DNA of 19,948 bases from an uncultured Porphyromonadaceae bacterium (GTDB lineage Bacteria; Bacteroidota; Bacteroidia; Bacteroidales; Muribaculaceae): NCBI GenBank assembly GCA_947176355.1, contig CAMWQY010000008.1:1-19948 (forward strand), given 5' to 3'. A program made the position numbers and the translations under genes. The notes beneath the pieces were generated by a model. The model did no database searches and had not been told where the DNA came from. It saw nothing but the letters and a program-made list of their open reading frames with translations. Of the stretch, positions 7,226 through 18,861 are shown one piece after another; the stretch's first letter is position 1; every line of letters begins with the position of its first letter.

Positions 7226-8432
7226 CTTCAAGCAAAATCGGTATATGCTACCGTCTGTATGGATTATACTGACACTGCTTTTGGCTATAGGAGCCGGATA
7301 TTTCCTTGCACAGAAAAAAATCTTTTGGCTACCTTTGATAGTCGGTTCTATTTGTAGTGCATACATGATTTTTAGCAATGTAAAACGCTTCAGCAAGAAG
7401 ATGCGATATGTCATGGAAGCTACGCTAAACAGAGATTTCTCATATAAATTCCCTACAAGTGAAGTGAATAAGGAAGACCAAGAAACCAACGAGATGCTCA
7501 ATCGCATAGTAGAACATCTTGAACTTTTGACTCTTGAAGCAAGCAAAAATGAGACATTCTTAAGGCATGTAATAAATATGACAGACATTGGTTTGGCTCT
7601 GGCAAATGCCAAAGGGGATATAATACTTCACAATGAGGCTGCACTACGCTTGCTAAATCGCAACGCCCTTACCCATATTTGTCAGATACCGCATCAATCA
7701 TTTTCAGACTTGAACATAAAAAAAGGAAATGTAACGGTCAACGAAAAGAGCTTTACTCTCTTGACTATTACAGACCTTAGCCGACAAATGCAAGCGGTAG
7801 AAGTGGAATCTTGGGAGAAGCTTACAAGAGTTCTTACTCATGAAATCATGAATTCACTCACTCCAATACAATCCATAGCTGAGAATATGGGTGGCAAAAC
7901 ATCCTCCAGAGAGATTAATGAAGCTTTTGACACCATCTCATCAAGCAGTCGCTCTCTGATGCAGTTTGTGAAGAATTTCAGAGAATTCAGCATTTTGCCT
8001 GAAGCAAGAATGAGGGCTGTATATCTTAAGCCACTTTTGGAATCAAGTATCAGAATAACTGAAAGTTATATAAAAGGAAAGCAAATAAGTATCGAACTTA
8101 CATGCTTTCCTCCTGAATTGATGGTCTATACTGATGAAGCTCTTTTGAGCCGTGTGCTTATCAATATCCTCAAGAACGCCATAGAAGCTAATCCTAAAAA
8201 CATATCTATAGAAGCGGCTGAAAAGGCTGACGAATCAGTTGAGATACAAATCTCCAACGACGGCGAACTAATCTCAGAAGAAACAGCTGAGCATATTTTC
8301 ACTCCATTCTTCACTACCCGCCCTTCCGGAAGTGGAATCGGGCTCAGCCTATCACGCCGTATAATCACACATCTTGGAGGCACCCTCTCTTTAAAGACTC
8401 AACCCACAACCTGCTTCACGGTAAGACTATAA
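7215..8432 (+). CDS. Membrane sensor histidine kinase partnered with the NtrC-type regulator
   Basis: This kinase probably phosphorylates the regulator encoded immediately upstream. The 405-aa product has two closely spaced N-terminal membrane helices (about 14-32 and 37-55) with only a few residues between them, so there is no extracytoplasmic sensor domain. A HAMP-like or coiled linker (about 56-112) leads to a compact PAS-like domain (about 113-190, ETFLRHVINMTDIGLAL...NEAALRLL). The dimerisation/phospho-acceptor helix carries the H-box LTHEIMNSLTPI with His209. The ATP-binding domain has N-box Asn321 (NILKNAIEA), a reduced G1 region (SNDGE at 347-351) and G2 GSGIGLSLS at 372-380. The start is fixed by an 11-bp overlap with the regulator. 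The signal may be membrane-derived or cytoplasmic; an NtrY-like role is possible. Confidence 0.93.
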   Translation: MASDFKQNRYMLPSVWIILTLLLAIGAGYFLAQKKIFWLPLIVGSICSAYMIFSNVKRFSKKMRYVMEATLNRDFSYKFPTSEVNKEDQETNEMLNRIVEHLELLTLEASKNETFLRHVINMTDIGLALANAKGDIILHNEAALRLLNRNALTHICQIPHQSFSDLNIKKGNVTVNEKSFTLLTITDLSRQMQAVEVESWEKLTRVLTHEIMNSLTPIQSIAENMGGKTSSREINEAFDTISSSSRSLMQFVKNFREFSILPEARMRAVYLKPLLESSIRITESYIKGKQISIELTCFPPELMVYTDEALLSRVLINILKNAIEANPKNISIEAAEKADESVEIQISNDGELISEETAEHIFTPFFTTRPSGSGIGLSLSRRIITHLGGTLSLKTQPTTCFTVRL

Positions 8433-8438
8433 GTAGAA

Positions 8439-8469
8439 TGCATAATTCATAATACATAATGCATAATTG
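8439..8469. repeat. Left arm of an AT-rich imperfect inverted repeat
   Basis: This arm is built from ATAATGC/ATAATTC-type heptamers. Its reverse complement matches 8619-8649 at about 28 of 31 positions by eye. It begins a few bases after the kinase stop codon, in the gap between convergent operons. Confidence 0.7.
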
Positions 8470-8530
8470 TCAGTCTCTGAAATGCAACCGATAAAAAACT
8501 TTATGATAGAGACCAGTTACATAAAAAAGA

Positions 8531-8560
8531 AAAGGACGCACTAGACATGCGTCCCTACAA
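8531..8560 (-). terminator. Terminator palindrome, second inverted copy of the dispersed repeat
   Basis: GGACGCA (8534-8540) pairs with TGCGTCC (8548-8554) around a 7-nt loop. Read on the - strand, the stem is followed by TTTTCTTTTTT, so it is oriented to end the GH43-GH2-GH43 operon about 100 bp after its last stop codon. It matches the reverse complement of 5825-5854 nearly base for base outside the loop. The 8-bp direct repeats GTTACATA at 8516-8523 and 8565-8572 flank it. Confidence 0.75.
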
Positions 8561-8618
8561 GAATGTTACATAGAATATGAATTATGCTTTATGACTTGCT
8601 TTAGCTTGGACAAAGTCA

Positions 8619-8649
8619 ATTATGAATTATGCATTATGAATTATGCATT
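8619..8649. repeat. Right arm of the AT-rich imperfect inverted repeat
   Basis: This arm is made of ATTATGA/ATTATGC heptamers and is complementary to 8439-8469. A further partial copy (ATGAATTATGCTTTATGA) lies at 8577-8594. Together with the left arm, it encloses about 150 bp that contain the terminator palindrome but no supported gene. Confidence 0.7.
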
Positions 8650-8654
8650 TCTAA

Positions 8655-10007
8655 TTATTGATTGAATTGCCAGCTGTCAAACTCCATCAAGTCGTTGCCT
8701 TTGCCGTCAAACACAAAATATAAATCGTGGATTCCATCACGTTTCTTGATTTTGCATCCTGCTTCTTTCCAATCGTTGCCGGTAGCACAATCTACTATGC
8801 CAAGCAGTTCTCCGTTAGGAGCATCAAGACGCACTTCAATCTTTGATCCGGGTTTCCCTTTTCTGACACGGGCATTGAAAGACTTTGCACCTTCCCCAAA
8901 ATTGACTTCCCTTACCTTGATCCAATCACCCGGATCTACATTATTGACATATACACAGTTAATGTTGTCATATCCTATACCTATACCCTCTTCCCAGGCA
9001 ATTGTCTCACCTTGCTGACGCACGTATGGATTCAACGGGTCGACGCTTTTCAGCACTCCCCTTTTGTCATGATGTATATATGGTATCGACCCATCTTCAT
9101 TGAAGTTGAAAGGCACTACGCTTGCAGTGCGACGACGGCTGTGAGATTCAGGTAAACCTTCATCCATATAGAAGAAATACCACTGTCCTTTATATTCACA
9201 CATACCGGTATGATTGCCCATACCTCCATGCTCGAAGGCGCGCATGATTTGTCCGCCATATTTCCATGGTCCAAGCGGAGAGTCAGCCCATGCCCAGTCG
9301 GTAGCTTCCGGACAGAATGAAGCGTATGCGAGATAATACTTATCCCCTCTTTTCGTAAACCATGGAGCTTCCTCATAATCCGGACCAAAAGCATCCTTGT
9401 CCTTTATCTCAAATACCTTGATATCGCCATCTCTACTGATCATATCTTCATTAAGTTTGACAGCATAAAGAGCATTGTTTCCCCAATATAGATAAGCTTG
9501 ACCATCGTCGTCAATGAATACTGTGGGATCTATATCTTCCCATCCGTGCCCTCCATAGTTGGTTTCATCCGGATAAGTAAGCTGGTTTTTACCTCCAAGA
9601 GGATTGACAAACGGACCGTATGGGGAGTCAGAAACAAGAACAGGGACTCCACTCGTAGACGGATAAAAATAGAATTTTCCATTGCGATATGCCATCTGGG
9701 AAGCATTTGCATTCTCATGCTCACCAAACATTTCCTTTGCATTGAATATTGGAGCATGGTGAGTCCAGTTTACCATATCTGTCGTGGCGAAAACGAGATA
9801 GTCTTTCATTACAAACTGATTGGGAGTAGCTTCCATCTCATCGTGACCGGTGATCAGATAAAGTGTATCGCCGACTACGAGCGGAGCAGGGTCAGGAGTA
9901 AATTCTGTCTGAGATATAGGATTCTGTGCGCTTGCTAAAAAACAAGCAGAAACTGATGTCAGACAAATCATGCTTTTAAGAAAGCATTTGATCGTTTTTT
10001 CTTTCAT
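8655..10007 (-). CDS. GH43 arabinofuranosidase/xylosidase-type enzyme with C-terminal CBM6
   Basis: This secreted or periplasmic glycosidase probably removes arabinofuranosyl side chains from arabinoxylan. The 450-aa product has a signal peptide (about 1-27, FLASA before Q28). A GH43 five-bladed beta-propeller spans about 33-318. The catalytic triad is readable: base Asp39 (TPDPAP), pKa-tuning Asp160 (DIDPT) and acid Glu213 (EAPW), with His266 in GNHTG as the usual propeller histidine. A CBM6 beta-sandwich fills about 325-450 (GYDNINCVYVNN, DPGDWIKVREVNF, and a LYFVFDGKG-containing C-terminal strand), a module that binds xylan chains. GH43 plus CBM6 resembles the subfamilies that hold arabinoxylan arabinofuranohydrolases (10 or 29); I cannot fix which. 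VSAC at 18-21 mimics a lipobox, but more hydrophobic sequence follows it. It is last in a three-gene operon, 22 bp after the GH2 gene. Confidence 0.9.
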   Translation of the reverse strand: MKEKTIKCFLKSMICLTSVSACFLASAQNPISQTEFTPDPAPLVVGDTLYLITGHDEMEATPNQFVMKDYLVFATTDMVNWTHHAPIFNAKEMFGEHENANASQMAYRNGKFYFYPSTSGVPVLVSDSPYGPFVNPLGGKNQLTYPDETNYGGHGWEDIDPTVFIDDDGQAYLYWGNNALYAVKLNEDMISRDGDIKVFEIKDKDAFGPDYEEAPWFTKRGDKYYLAYASFCPEATDWAWADSPLGPWKYGGQIMRAFEHGGMGNHTGMCEYKGQWYFFYMDEGLPESHSRRRTASVVPFNFNEDGSIPYIHHDKRGVLKSVDPLNPYVRQQGETIAWEEGIGIGYDNINCVYVNNVDPGDWIKVREVNFGEGAKSFNARVRKGKPGSKIEVRLDAPNGELLGIVDCATGNDWKEAGCKIKKRDGIHDLYFVFDGKGNDLMEFDSWQFNQ

Positions 10008-10029
10008 GATTATTTAGTAAGATTTATGA

Positions 10030-14711
<4,682 letters not shown>

Positions 14712-14735
14712 TCGATATTAGATTTAATTTGAATG

Positions 14736-14752
14736 CAAATTTAGCAAAAATA
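14736..14752 (-). promoter_or_regulatory. Candidate -7 elements of the GH43-GH2-GH43 operon
   Basis: On the - strand, TAAATTTG (14743 down to 14736) and, a few bases upstream, TATTTTTG (14752 down to 14745) both fit TAnnTTTG. They lie 25-34 bp before the GH43 ATG at 14711. No convincing TTTG -33 element is seen at the expected distance, which is compatible with an activator-dependent promoter. The remainder of the 226-bp gap (14753-14937) holds no supported gene; the repeated CGTAA at 14786 and 14796 is weak. Confidence 0.5.
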
Positions 14753-14937
14753 TGTCATATCCCAATCATTCTTCTCTCACATATCCGTAAGTTTTCGTAA
14801 CATATACTAACTAGAATCACAATTTCAGGAGATTGAAGGATGCTAAAAAGACTGCCCATCTGGGATGTTTTTGTGAATATTACTTTATGCTGATTTAATT
14901 TTAAATAACAGCTTATCAGTGGCTAAGACCCGAACGA

Positions 14938-15783
14938 TTATCTATGAATATCTTTAAGGAAGCTATTTCTATACTCACTTGGCGAGCATTTGTTGAGATT
15001 TTTGAAGGCGGCATTGAAACAGCTGATTGAATTGAAACCGCAATCCATAGCAATATTGGATATGGGATTATCTGTAAATAGAAGATCCCTTTGGGCTTGA
15101 TTAATCCGTTCTATCATTACATGCTTCATAAGGGAATGCCCGAAAGCTTTCTTAAAGATGGCGTTTGCATAGTCAGTAGTGACCCCGGCTATTTCTGAGA
15201 TTTCCTTAGCGGTGATGCTTTCAGCGTAGTTTCTGGCTATATATAGTGTCATCTTTTCAATCCTGGCAGCTGCAGGTGAATATGACAATACATTTTGTGA
15301 CAACACCTTATAATCTGTGTCAAATCTTAATAATCTGGCCCTAATCTCCAGAATGGATGCCAATTGGTTTTGATTAGAGGATAAGTCTTGCTCCCATATA
15401 GAGAACAAATACTCGTCATAACCACCATTTGATTCCGTACAATCTACAAGGACTTCTCCTGAAAAAATCGTTTTAATCATGCGTTCAGACAATCTCCAAT
15501 TTAGGAACATTGACAGAGGAATCGTGCAAACGAAGTAGTAATCGTCGGTGTCATGGGAGATAATCTTATGCGGAATTAGACCCCAAAATGCAACTATCCT
15601 ATTAGGTGGAACCGTGACTATCCTGTCTCTAAAGAAATATGATACTGATCCTGATCTTATGAAGTTCAGTTCAATTTCGTTGTGACGGTCTGATCTTGCC
15701 ATGATACGGGGAACCCATCTTTCACAGGTAAGACCGTATGGCTTAAGCTCTTCTCTATCTATGTCGAATGATTTATAATCCAT
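14938..15783 (-). CDS. AraC/XylS-family transcription regulator, MelR-like
   Basis: This is probably the sugar-responsive activator or regulator of the surrounding glycosidase genes. The 281-aa cytoplasmic product has an N-terminal cupin-like sensing domain (about 20-115). Its EIELNFIRSG and FWGLIPHKI segments recall the MelR group. A C-terminal AraC DNA-binding domain covers about 175-275, with a first helix-turn-helix at about 189-214 (ITAKEISEIAGV) and a second at about 240-265. The second ends in the family signature (IAMDCGFNSISCFNAAFKNLNKCSPSEYR). It has no membrane segment, so it is not a hybrid two-component sensor; this differs from most Bacteroides xylan loci. It is transcribed divergently from the DUF1593 genes and lies 226 bp upstream of the GH43 operon on the same strand, between both target groups. 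The inducer is unknown. Confidence 0.93.
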   Translation of the reverse strand: MDYKSFDIDREELKPYGLTCERWVPRIMARSDRHNEIELNFIRSGSVSYFFRDRIVTVPPNRIVAFWGLIPHKIISHDTDDYYFVCTIPLSMFLNWRLSERMIKTIFSGEVLVDCTESNGGYDEYLFSIWEQDLSSNQNQLASILEIRARLLRFDTDYKVLSQNVLSYSPAAARIEKMTLYIARNYAESITAKEISEIAGVTTDYANAIFKKAFGHSLMKHVMIERINQAQRDLLFTDNPISNIAMDCGFNSISCFNAAFKNLNKCSPSEYRNSFLKDIHR

Positions 15784-15787
15784 GAAA

Positions 15788-15838
15788 TATCGGAATTCAG
15801 GTAGTTTTTATTGAAAAACAGGTTGTATTATCGGAATT
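15788..15838. repeat. 10-bp direct repeat TATCGGAATT, 41 bp apart
   Basis: TATCGGAATT occurs at 15788-15797 and 15829-15838, 41 bp apart (about four helical turns), within the 102-bp region between divergent genes. AraC-family proteins usually bind direct repeats on one face of DNA, so this is a candidate operator. The site is predicted from repetition and spacing only. Confidence 0.5.
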
Positions 15839-15876
15839 TTTTGTGCAAATTTGCAAAAAAAATTTAAAAGAACAAA
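15823..15876. promoter_or_regulatory. Divergent promoters sharing one palindromic -7 element
   Basis: The 12-bp palindrome TGCAAATTTGCA (15844-15855) presents CAAATTTG, close to TAnnTTTG, on both strands. For the + direction, TTG at 15823-15825 lies 20 bp upstream as a -33 element. For the - direction, CAAA at 15873-15876 (TTTG on the - strand) lies 19 bp upstream. Predicted transcripts would start about 25-30 bp before the DUF1593 gene at 15886 and about 55 bp before the AraC gene at 15783. RNA polymerase could use only one direction at a time. Confidence 0.5.
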
Positions 15877-15885
15877 ACAAAACCT

Positions 15886-17262
15886 ATGAATAAAATAAAG
15901 TATATATTGTTTATTTGGGCTTTTCTATTGCTAAGTCCAATTACATCTAATGGGTTTCCGACAACTTTAGAGACTTCCAAACAGACTTATTCCCAGTCAA
16001 ACGACAAGGCACGCCTTATAGTGACAACGGATCTTGGTGGCAGTGATCCGGATGATATTCAATCGATGATTCATCTACTTGTTTGTTCAGATAGGATTGA
16101 TGTTGAGGGTCTGATAAGTTCGGAGGCATGGGTGGACGATCCGGATAAGACAGAAAAATTAAGACAGACTGTCGACGACTTTATAAAGGTGTTACCTACG
16201 CTTAGCATTCATTCTTCCGCTTATCCATCTCCCGAATATCTAAGATCCGTCATTGCTCAAGGACAGGACAAACCCCATATGGAAGGTGTCGGTGAAGGCA
16301 AGGACTCACCTGGTTCAGATTTGATAGTAGATGCAATAAGGAAAGATGACGGGCGTCCGCTTTGGATTGCCGCATGGGGAGGCATGAATACAGTGGTTCA
16401 GGCTTTGTATAAACTGAAGAATAACACCGATAGCGAGGCCTTCGAAAAATATATTTCAAGACTTAGGATATATGATATCCTCGGACAGGATGATGCCGGG
16501 GCATATATTGCCAAAAACTATCCGGATATTCTCTATATCAGAAATAAGGAGGTGTACGGGTGGGCTCCTAACGACCAATGGACTAATGACAACATTCAGA
16601 ATCGATTGCCGCTTGGAGCTCATTATCCAAACCGAAGATGGGCGACAGAAGGGGATTCTCCGCCATTCCTGTATGTTTATTCTAATGGTCTCAATGATCC
16701 GGAACATCCTGAATATGGTGGTTGGGGTGGTAGGTTTTCCAGAGATAAAGTTAAGAATATACGGGGAATGGACTTTATTGAGAAAAGTGGAAAGAGTGAG
16801 GCTATTTTCGACGATTATTATATGATAGGTAGTGCTCCGGAGGGAAATCATGCTATAAAGAGATGGGAGGATGCAATACACAATGATTTTGCCGCCAGAA
16901 TGATATGGAGTCAGGAAAAAGACTTTAAGAAAGCCAACCATCATCCCTTTGCTGGATTTAACGGAGATATGGGAAAAAACACTGTTTATCTTTATACGAA
17001 TCCAGGGGAAACGGTTAGTCTTTCAGCTTCCGGGTCATATGATCCTGATAATGATAATCTTGAATATTTATGGTATATATATGAAGAACCCTCGGAATAT
17101 GAAGGAAAGATAATCATCGAAGATTCTTGTAAGCGGGATTGTAGTATATCTTTGCCTGAAAGAATCGGAGTTTCCGGTATTCATGTGATTCTTGAGGTAT
17201 CAGACGATGGAAATCCTAAATTGACTTCATATAGGAGAATAATTGTTAAAGATAAAAAATAA
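15886..17262 (+). CDS. DUF1593 / Sde0182-type nucleoside-hydrolase-like protein, paralogue 1
   Basis: This exported protein belongs to the family of Saccharophagus cellulose-binding protein Sde0182, whose enzymatic function I do not know to be established. The 458-aa product has a signal peptide (about 1-23). A nucleoside-hydrolase-like N-terminal domain spans about 42-345. An acidic motif, TTDLGGSDPDD (Asp49, Asp54, Asp56, Asp57), corresponds to the Ca2+/ribose-binding aspartates of nucleoside hydrolases. A C-terminal Ig/PKD-like sandwich covers about 365-458 (SASGSYDPDNDNLEYLWY). Shared family blocks include AAWGGMNT near 161 and NGLNDPEHPEYGGWGG near 266. It is followed 6 bp later by a paralogue, so both are co-transcribed. 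Context with xylan-active enzymes suggests action on a furanosyl or related plant glycan group; binding-only function is the alternative. Confidence 0.87.
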   Translation: MNKIKYILFIWAFLLLSPITSNGFPTTLETSKQTYSQSNDKARLIVTTDLGGSDPDDIQSMIHLLVCSDRIDVEGLISSEAWVDDPDKTEKLRQTVDDFIKVLPTLSIHSSAYPSPEYLRSVIAQGQDKPHMEGVGEGKDSPGSDLIVDAIRKDDGRPLWIAAWGGMNTVVQALYKLKNNTDSEAFEKYISRLRIYDILGQDDAGAYIAKNYPDILYIRNKEVYGWAPNDQWTNDNIQNRLPLGAHYPNRRWATEGDSPPFLYVYSNGLNDPEHPEYGGWGGRFSRDKVKNIRGMDFIEKSGKSEAIFDDYYMIGSAPEGNHAIKRWEDAIHNDFAARMIWSQEKDFKKANHHPFAGFNGDMGKNTVYLYTNPGETVSLSASGSYDPDNDNLEYLWYIYEEPSEYEGKIIIEDSCKRDCSISLPERIGVSGIHVILEVSDDGNPKLTSYRRIIVKDKK

Positions 17263-17268
17263 ATCAAT

Positions 17269-18723
17269 ATGTCGAAGCTATTTTTAAGAACTATTGCTCT
17301 GTCGGCAATATTTCCTATGTCTGTAATGGCGGATGCTTGTGCAAAAACTTTAAATATAGACCAATCTACTTTAGAAGTGAATGATGGACTGAAGCCGAGG
17401 ATTGTAGTGCTTACAGACATAGCTCCCGGTGATAGAGAACCTGATGATATGGAGTCGATGGTAAGGCTTCTCTCCCATGCTGACCTTTTTGAAATAGAGG
17501 CTATCATCACTACTTCCGGATGGAACAGCGGTGGGAGTGCCTATAGCGATGAATGGGCTTCATATCTCCATACAGTGATTGATGCCTATGAGAAGGATCT
17601 TCCGAATCTCATGAACCGCTCCAGTCAGAAAGGATTTTGGCCGATCGAGAAAGAATCTGGTCAACAGGAGATAGGATATTGGCCGAGTGCGGAATACATT
17701 AGAAGCAGACACTGTATGGGGAGTCGTCATCTTGGTGTAAAATTTCTTGGAAACGACAATGTCTCCCCTGGAAGCGATATGCTTATTCAGCTTGCAGAGG
17801 AAAATGATCCCCGTCCTATTTGGATTTTGGTCTGGGGAGGCGGCAACACTGCCGCACAGGCATTGTGGCAGTTGAAAGAAACAGGTGATGAGGACAGACT
17901 GGATAAAGTGCTTGACAAAATCCGTATATATACCATAACAGACCAGGACGTAGACTGGATGAAGAGAGGACAATATGATATAAGTTCCCATAAGTGGATG
18001 AGGAAGACGTTCGGTGACAACCTATTCTTTATATGGGATGAGAGCGCCTGGCTATCACAGAATGGAATCGGAGTCTCTAACTGGCCAGCATATGAATCAA
18101 AGATACAGACAAAAGGAAATATGGGTTCTATCTATCCGAAATATAAATATGGAGTCGAGGGTGATACTCCAAGTTTCTTATTCGTACTTCCGAACGGTCT
18201 TAACAATCCGGAACATCCAGAGCATGGCGGCTGGGGAGGTTATTTCAGGCATGAGGTTTCTCCCGACAGCGTAACATACTGCTTTACCAACATGCGTCCG
18301 AGAATAAAGAATATATCTCAGAAATACGAGAAATACTTCTACCCTGCAGTATTCAATAACTTCGCTGCTCGAATGGAATGGGCAGCCAATGGCAAAGGCA
18401 ACCGTAATCCGGAGTTGGTCATAAACGGCATCGGAGGGACATCACCAATAGAAATCAATGCTTTTCCAGGCGATAGAATAAAGCTTGACATATCAGGATC
18501 CAAAGATCCTGATGGAGATAGACTTGAATACAAATGGTGGATTATGCCTGAAGCCGGTAGTTCTCTATCTGAAGAATACATTGAATACACTCCATCAGGA
18601 AATACTGAAATAATGATACCTGAAGACATAAAAGATAGGGAAATACATCTAATTTGTGAATGTACGGACTCAGGCTCAATACCCTTGACTTCATACCGAC
18701 GTGTTATTATAAAGGTAATATGA
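17269..18723 (+). CDS. DUF1593 / Sde0182-type nucleoside-hydrolase-like protein, paralogue 2
   Basis: This is a second exported member of the same family, 484 aa long, with the same architecture: signal peptide about 1-21 (MSVMA before D22), nucleoside-hydrolase-like domain about 42-370, and C-terminal Ig/PKD-like domain about 384-484 (DISGSKDPDGDRLEYKWW). The acidic motif is LTDIAPGDREPDD (Asp50, Asp55, Asp59, Asp60), with two extra residues before PDD compared with paralogue 1. It also has a longer segment near 120-150 (a QKGFWPIEKESG-containing insert). Common blocks are LVWGGGNT near 187 and NGLNNPEHPEHGGWGG near 308. The two copies are clearly diverged, so a very recent duplication is unlikely and distinct specificities are possible. 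Catalysis is not proven for either. Confidence 0.87.
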   Translation: MSKLFLRTIALSAIFPMSVMADACAKTLNIDQSTLEVNDGLKPRIVVLTDIAPGDREPDDMESMVRLLSHADLFEIEAIITTSGWNSGGSAYSDEWASYLHTVIDAYEKDLPNLMNRSSQKGFWPIEKESGQQEIGYWPSAEYIRSRHCMGSRHLGVKFLGNDNVSPGSDMLIQLAEENDPRPIWILVWGGGNTAAQALWQLKETGDEDRLDKVLDKIRIYTITDQDVDWMKRGQYDISSHKWMRKTFGDNLFFIWDESAWLSQNGIGVSNWPAYESKIQTKGNMGSIYPKYKYGVEGDTPSFLFVLPNGLNNPEHPEHGGWGGYFRHEVSPDSVTYCFTNMRPRIKNISQKYEKYFYPAVFNNFAARMEWAANGKGNRNPELVINGIGGTSPIEINAFPGDRIKLDISGSKDPDGDRLEYKWWIMPEAGSSLSEEYIEYTPSGNTEIMIPEDIKDREIHLICECTDSGSIPLTSYRRVIIKVI

Positions 18724-18824
18724 TTCAATTCCCACTACAAATATAAAATACTTAACTAATCCAACTTTAGTTATTAAATTACATATAATGAAGCCACATA
18801 TTTTTATGAGAATACAAAATTTTA

Positions 18825-18832
18825 TAAATTTG
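18825..18832 (+). promoter_or_regulatory. Candidate -7 element of the GH115 gene
   Basis: TAAATTTG fits TAnnTTTG and lies 29 bp before the ATG at 18862, giving a leader of roughly 24 bases. No clear -33 TTTG is seen. The 138-bp gap after the DUF1593 pair is otherwise AT-rich with no supported gene. Confidence 0.45.
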
Positions 18833-18861
18833 TAATTCCAAACAAATCCGATTAATATACC

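Noticed and set aside
9498..9938. 146-residue open frame on the + strand inside the GH43-CBM6 gene
   Set aside because: It lies wholly antisense to a gene with intact catalytic motifs; its translation shows no domain and no start context.
9939..9947. VSAC in the GH43-CBM6 signal peptide as a lipobox (outer-membrane lipoprotein)
   Set aside because: Hydrophobic sequence and a better signal peptidase I site (ASA before Gln) follow the Cys, so a soluble export signal is more likely.
14786..14800. CGTAA repeated 10 bp apart upstream of the GH43 operon as an operator
   Set aside because: Five-base repeats in AT-rich DNA are expected by chance and do not match the TATCGGAATT repeat near the AraC gene.
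14855..14864. CCCATCTGGG hairpin downstream of the AraC gene as a terminator
   Set aside because: The stem is four base pairs with a two-base loop, sterically poor; the A/T runs nearby are common in this AT-rich gap.
16456..16944. 162-residue open frame on the - strand inside the first DUF1593 gene
   Set aside because: It is antisense to conserved family blocks and has no recognisable features.
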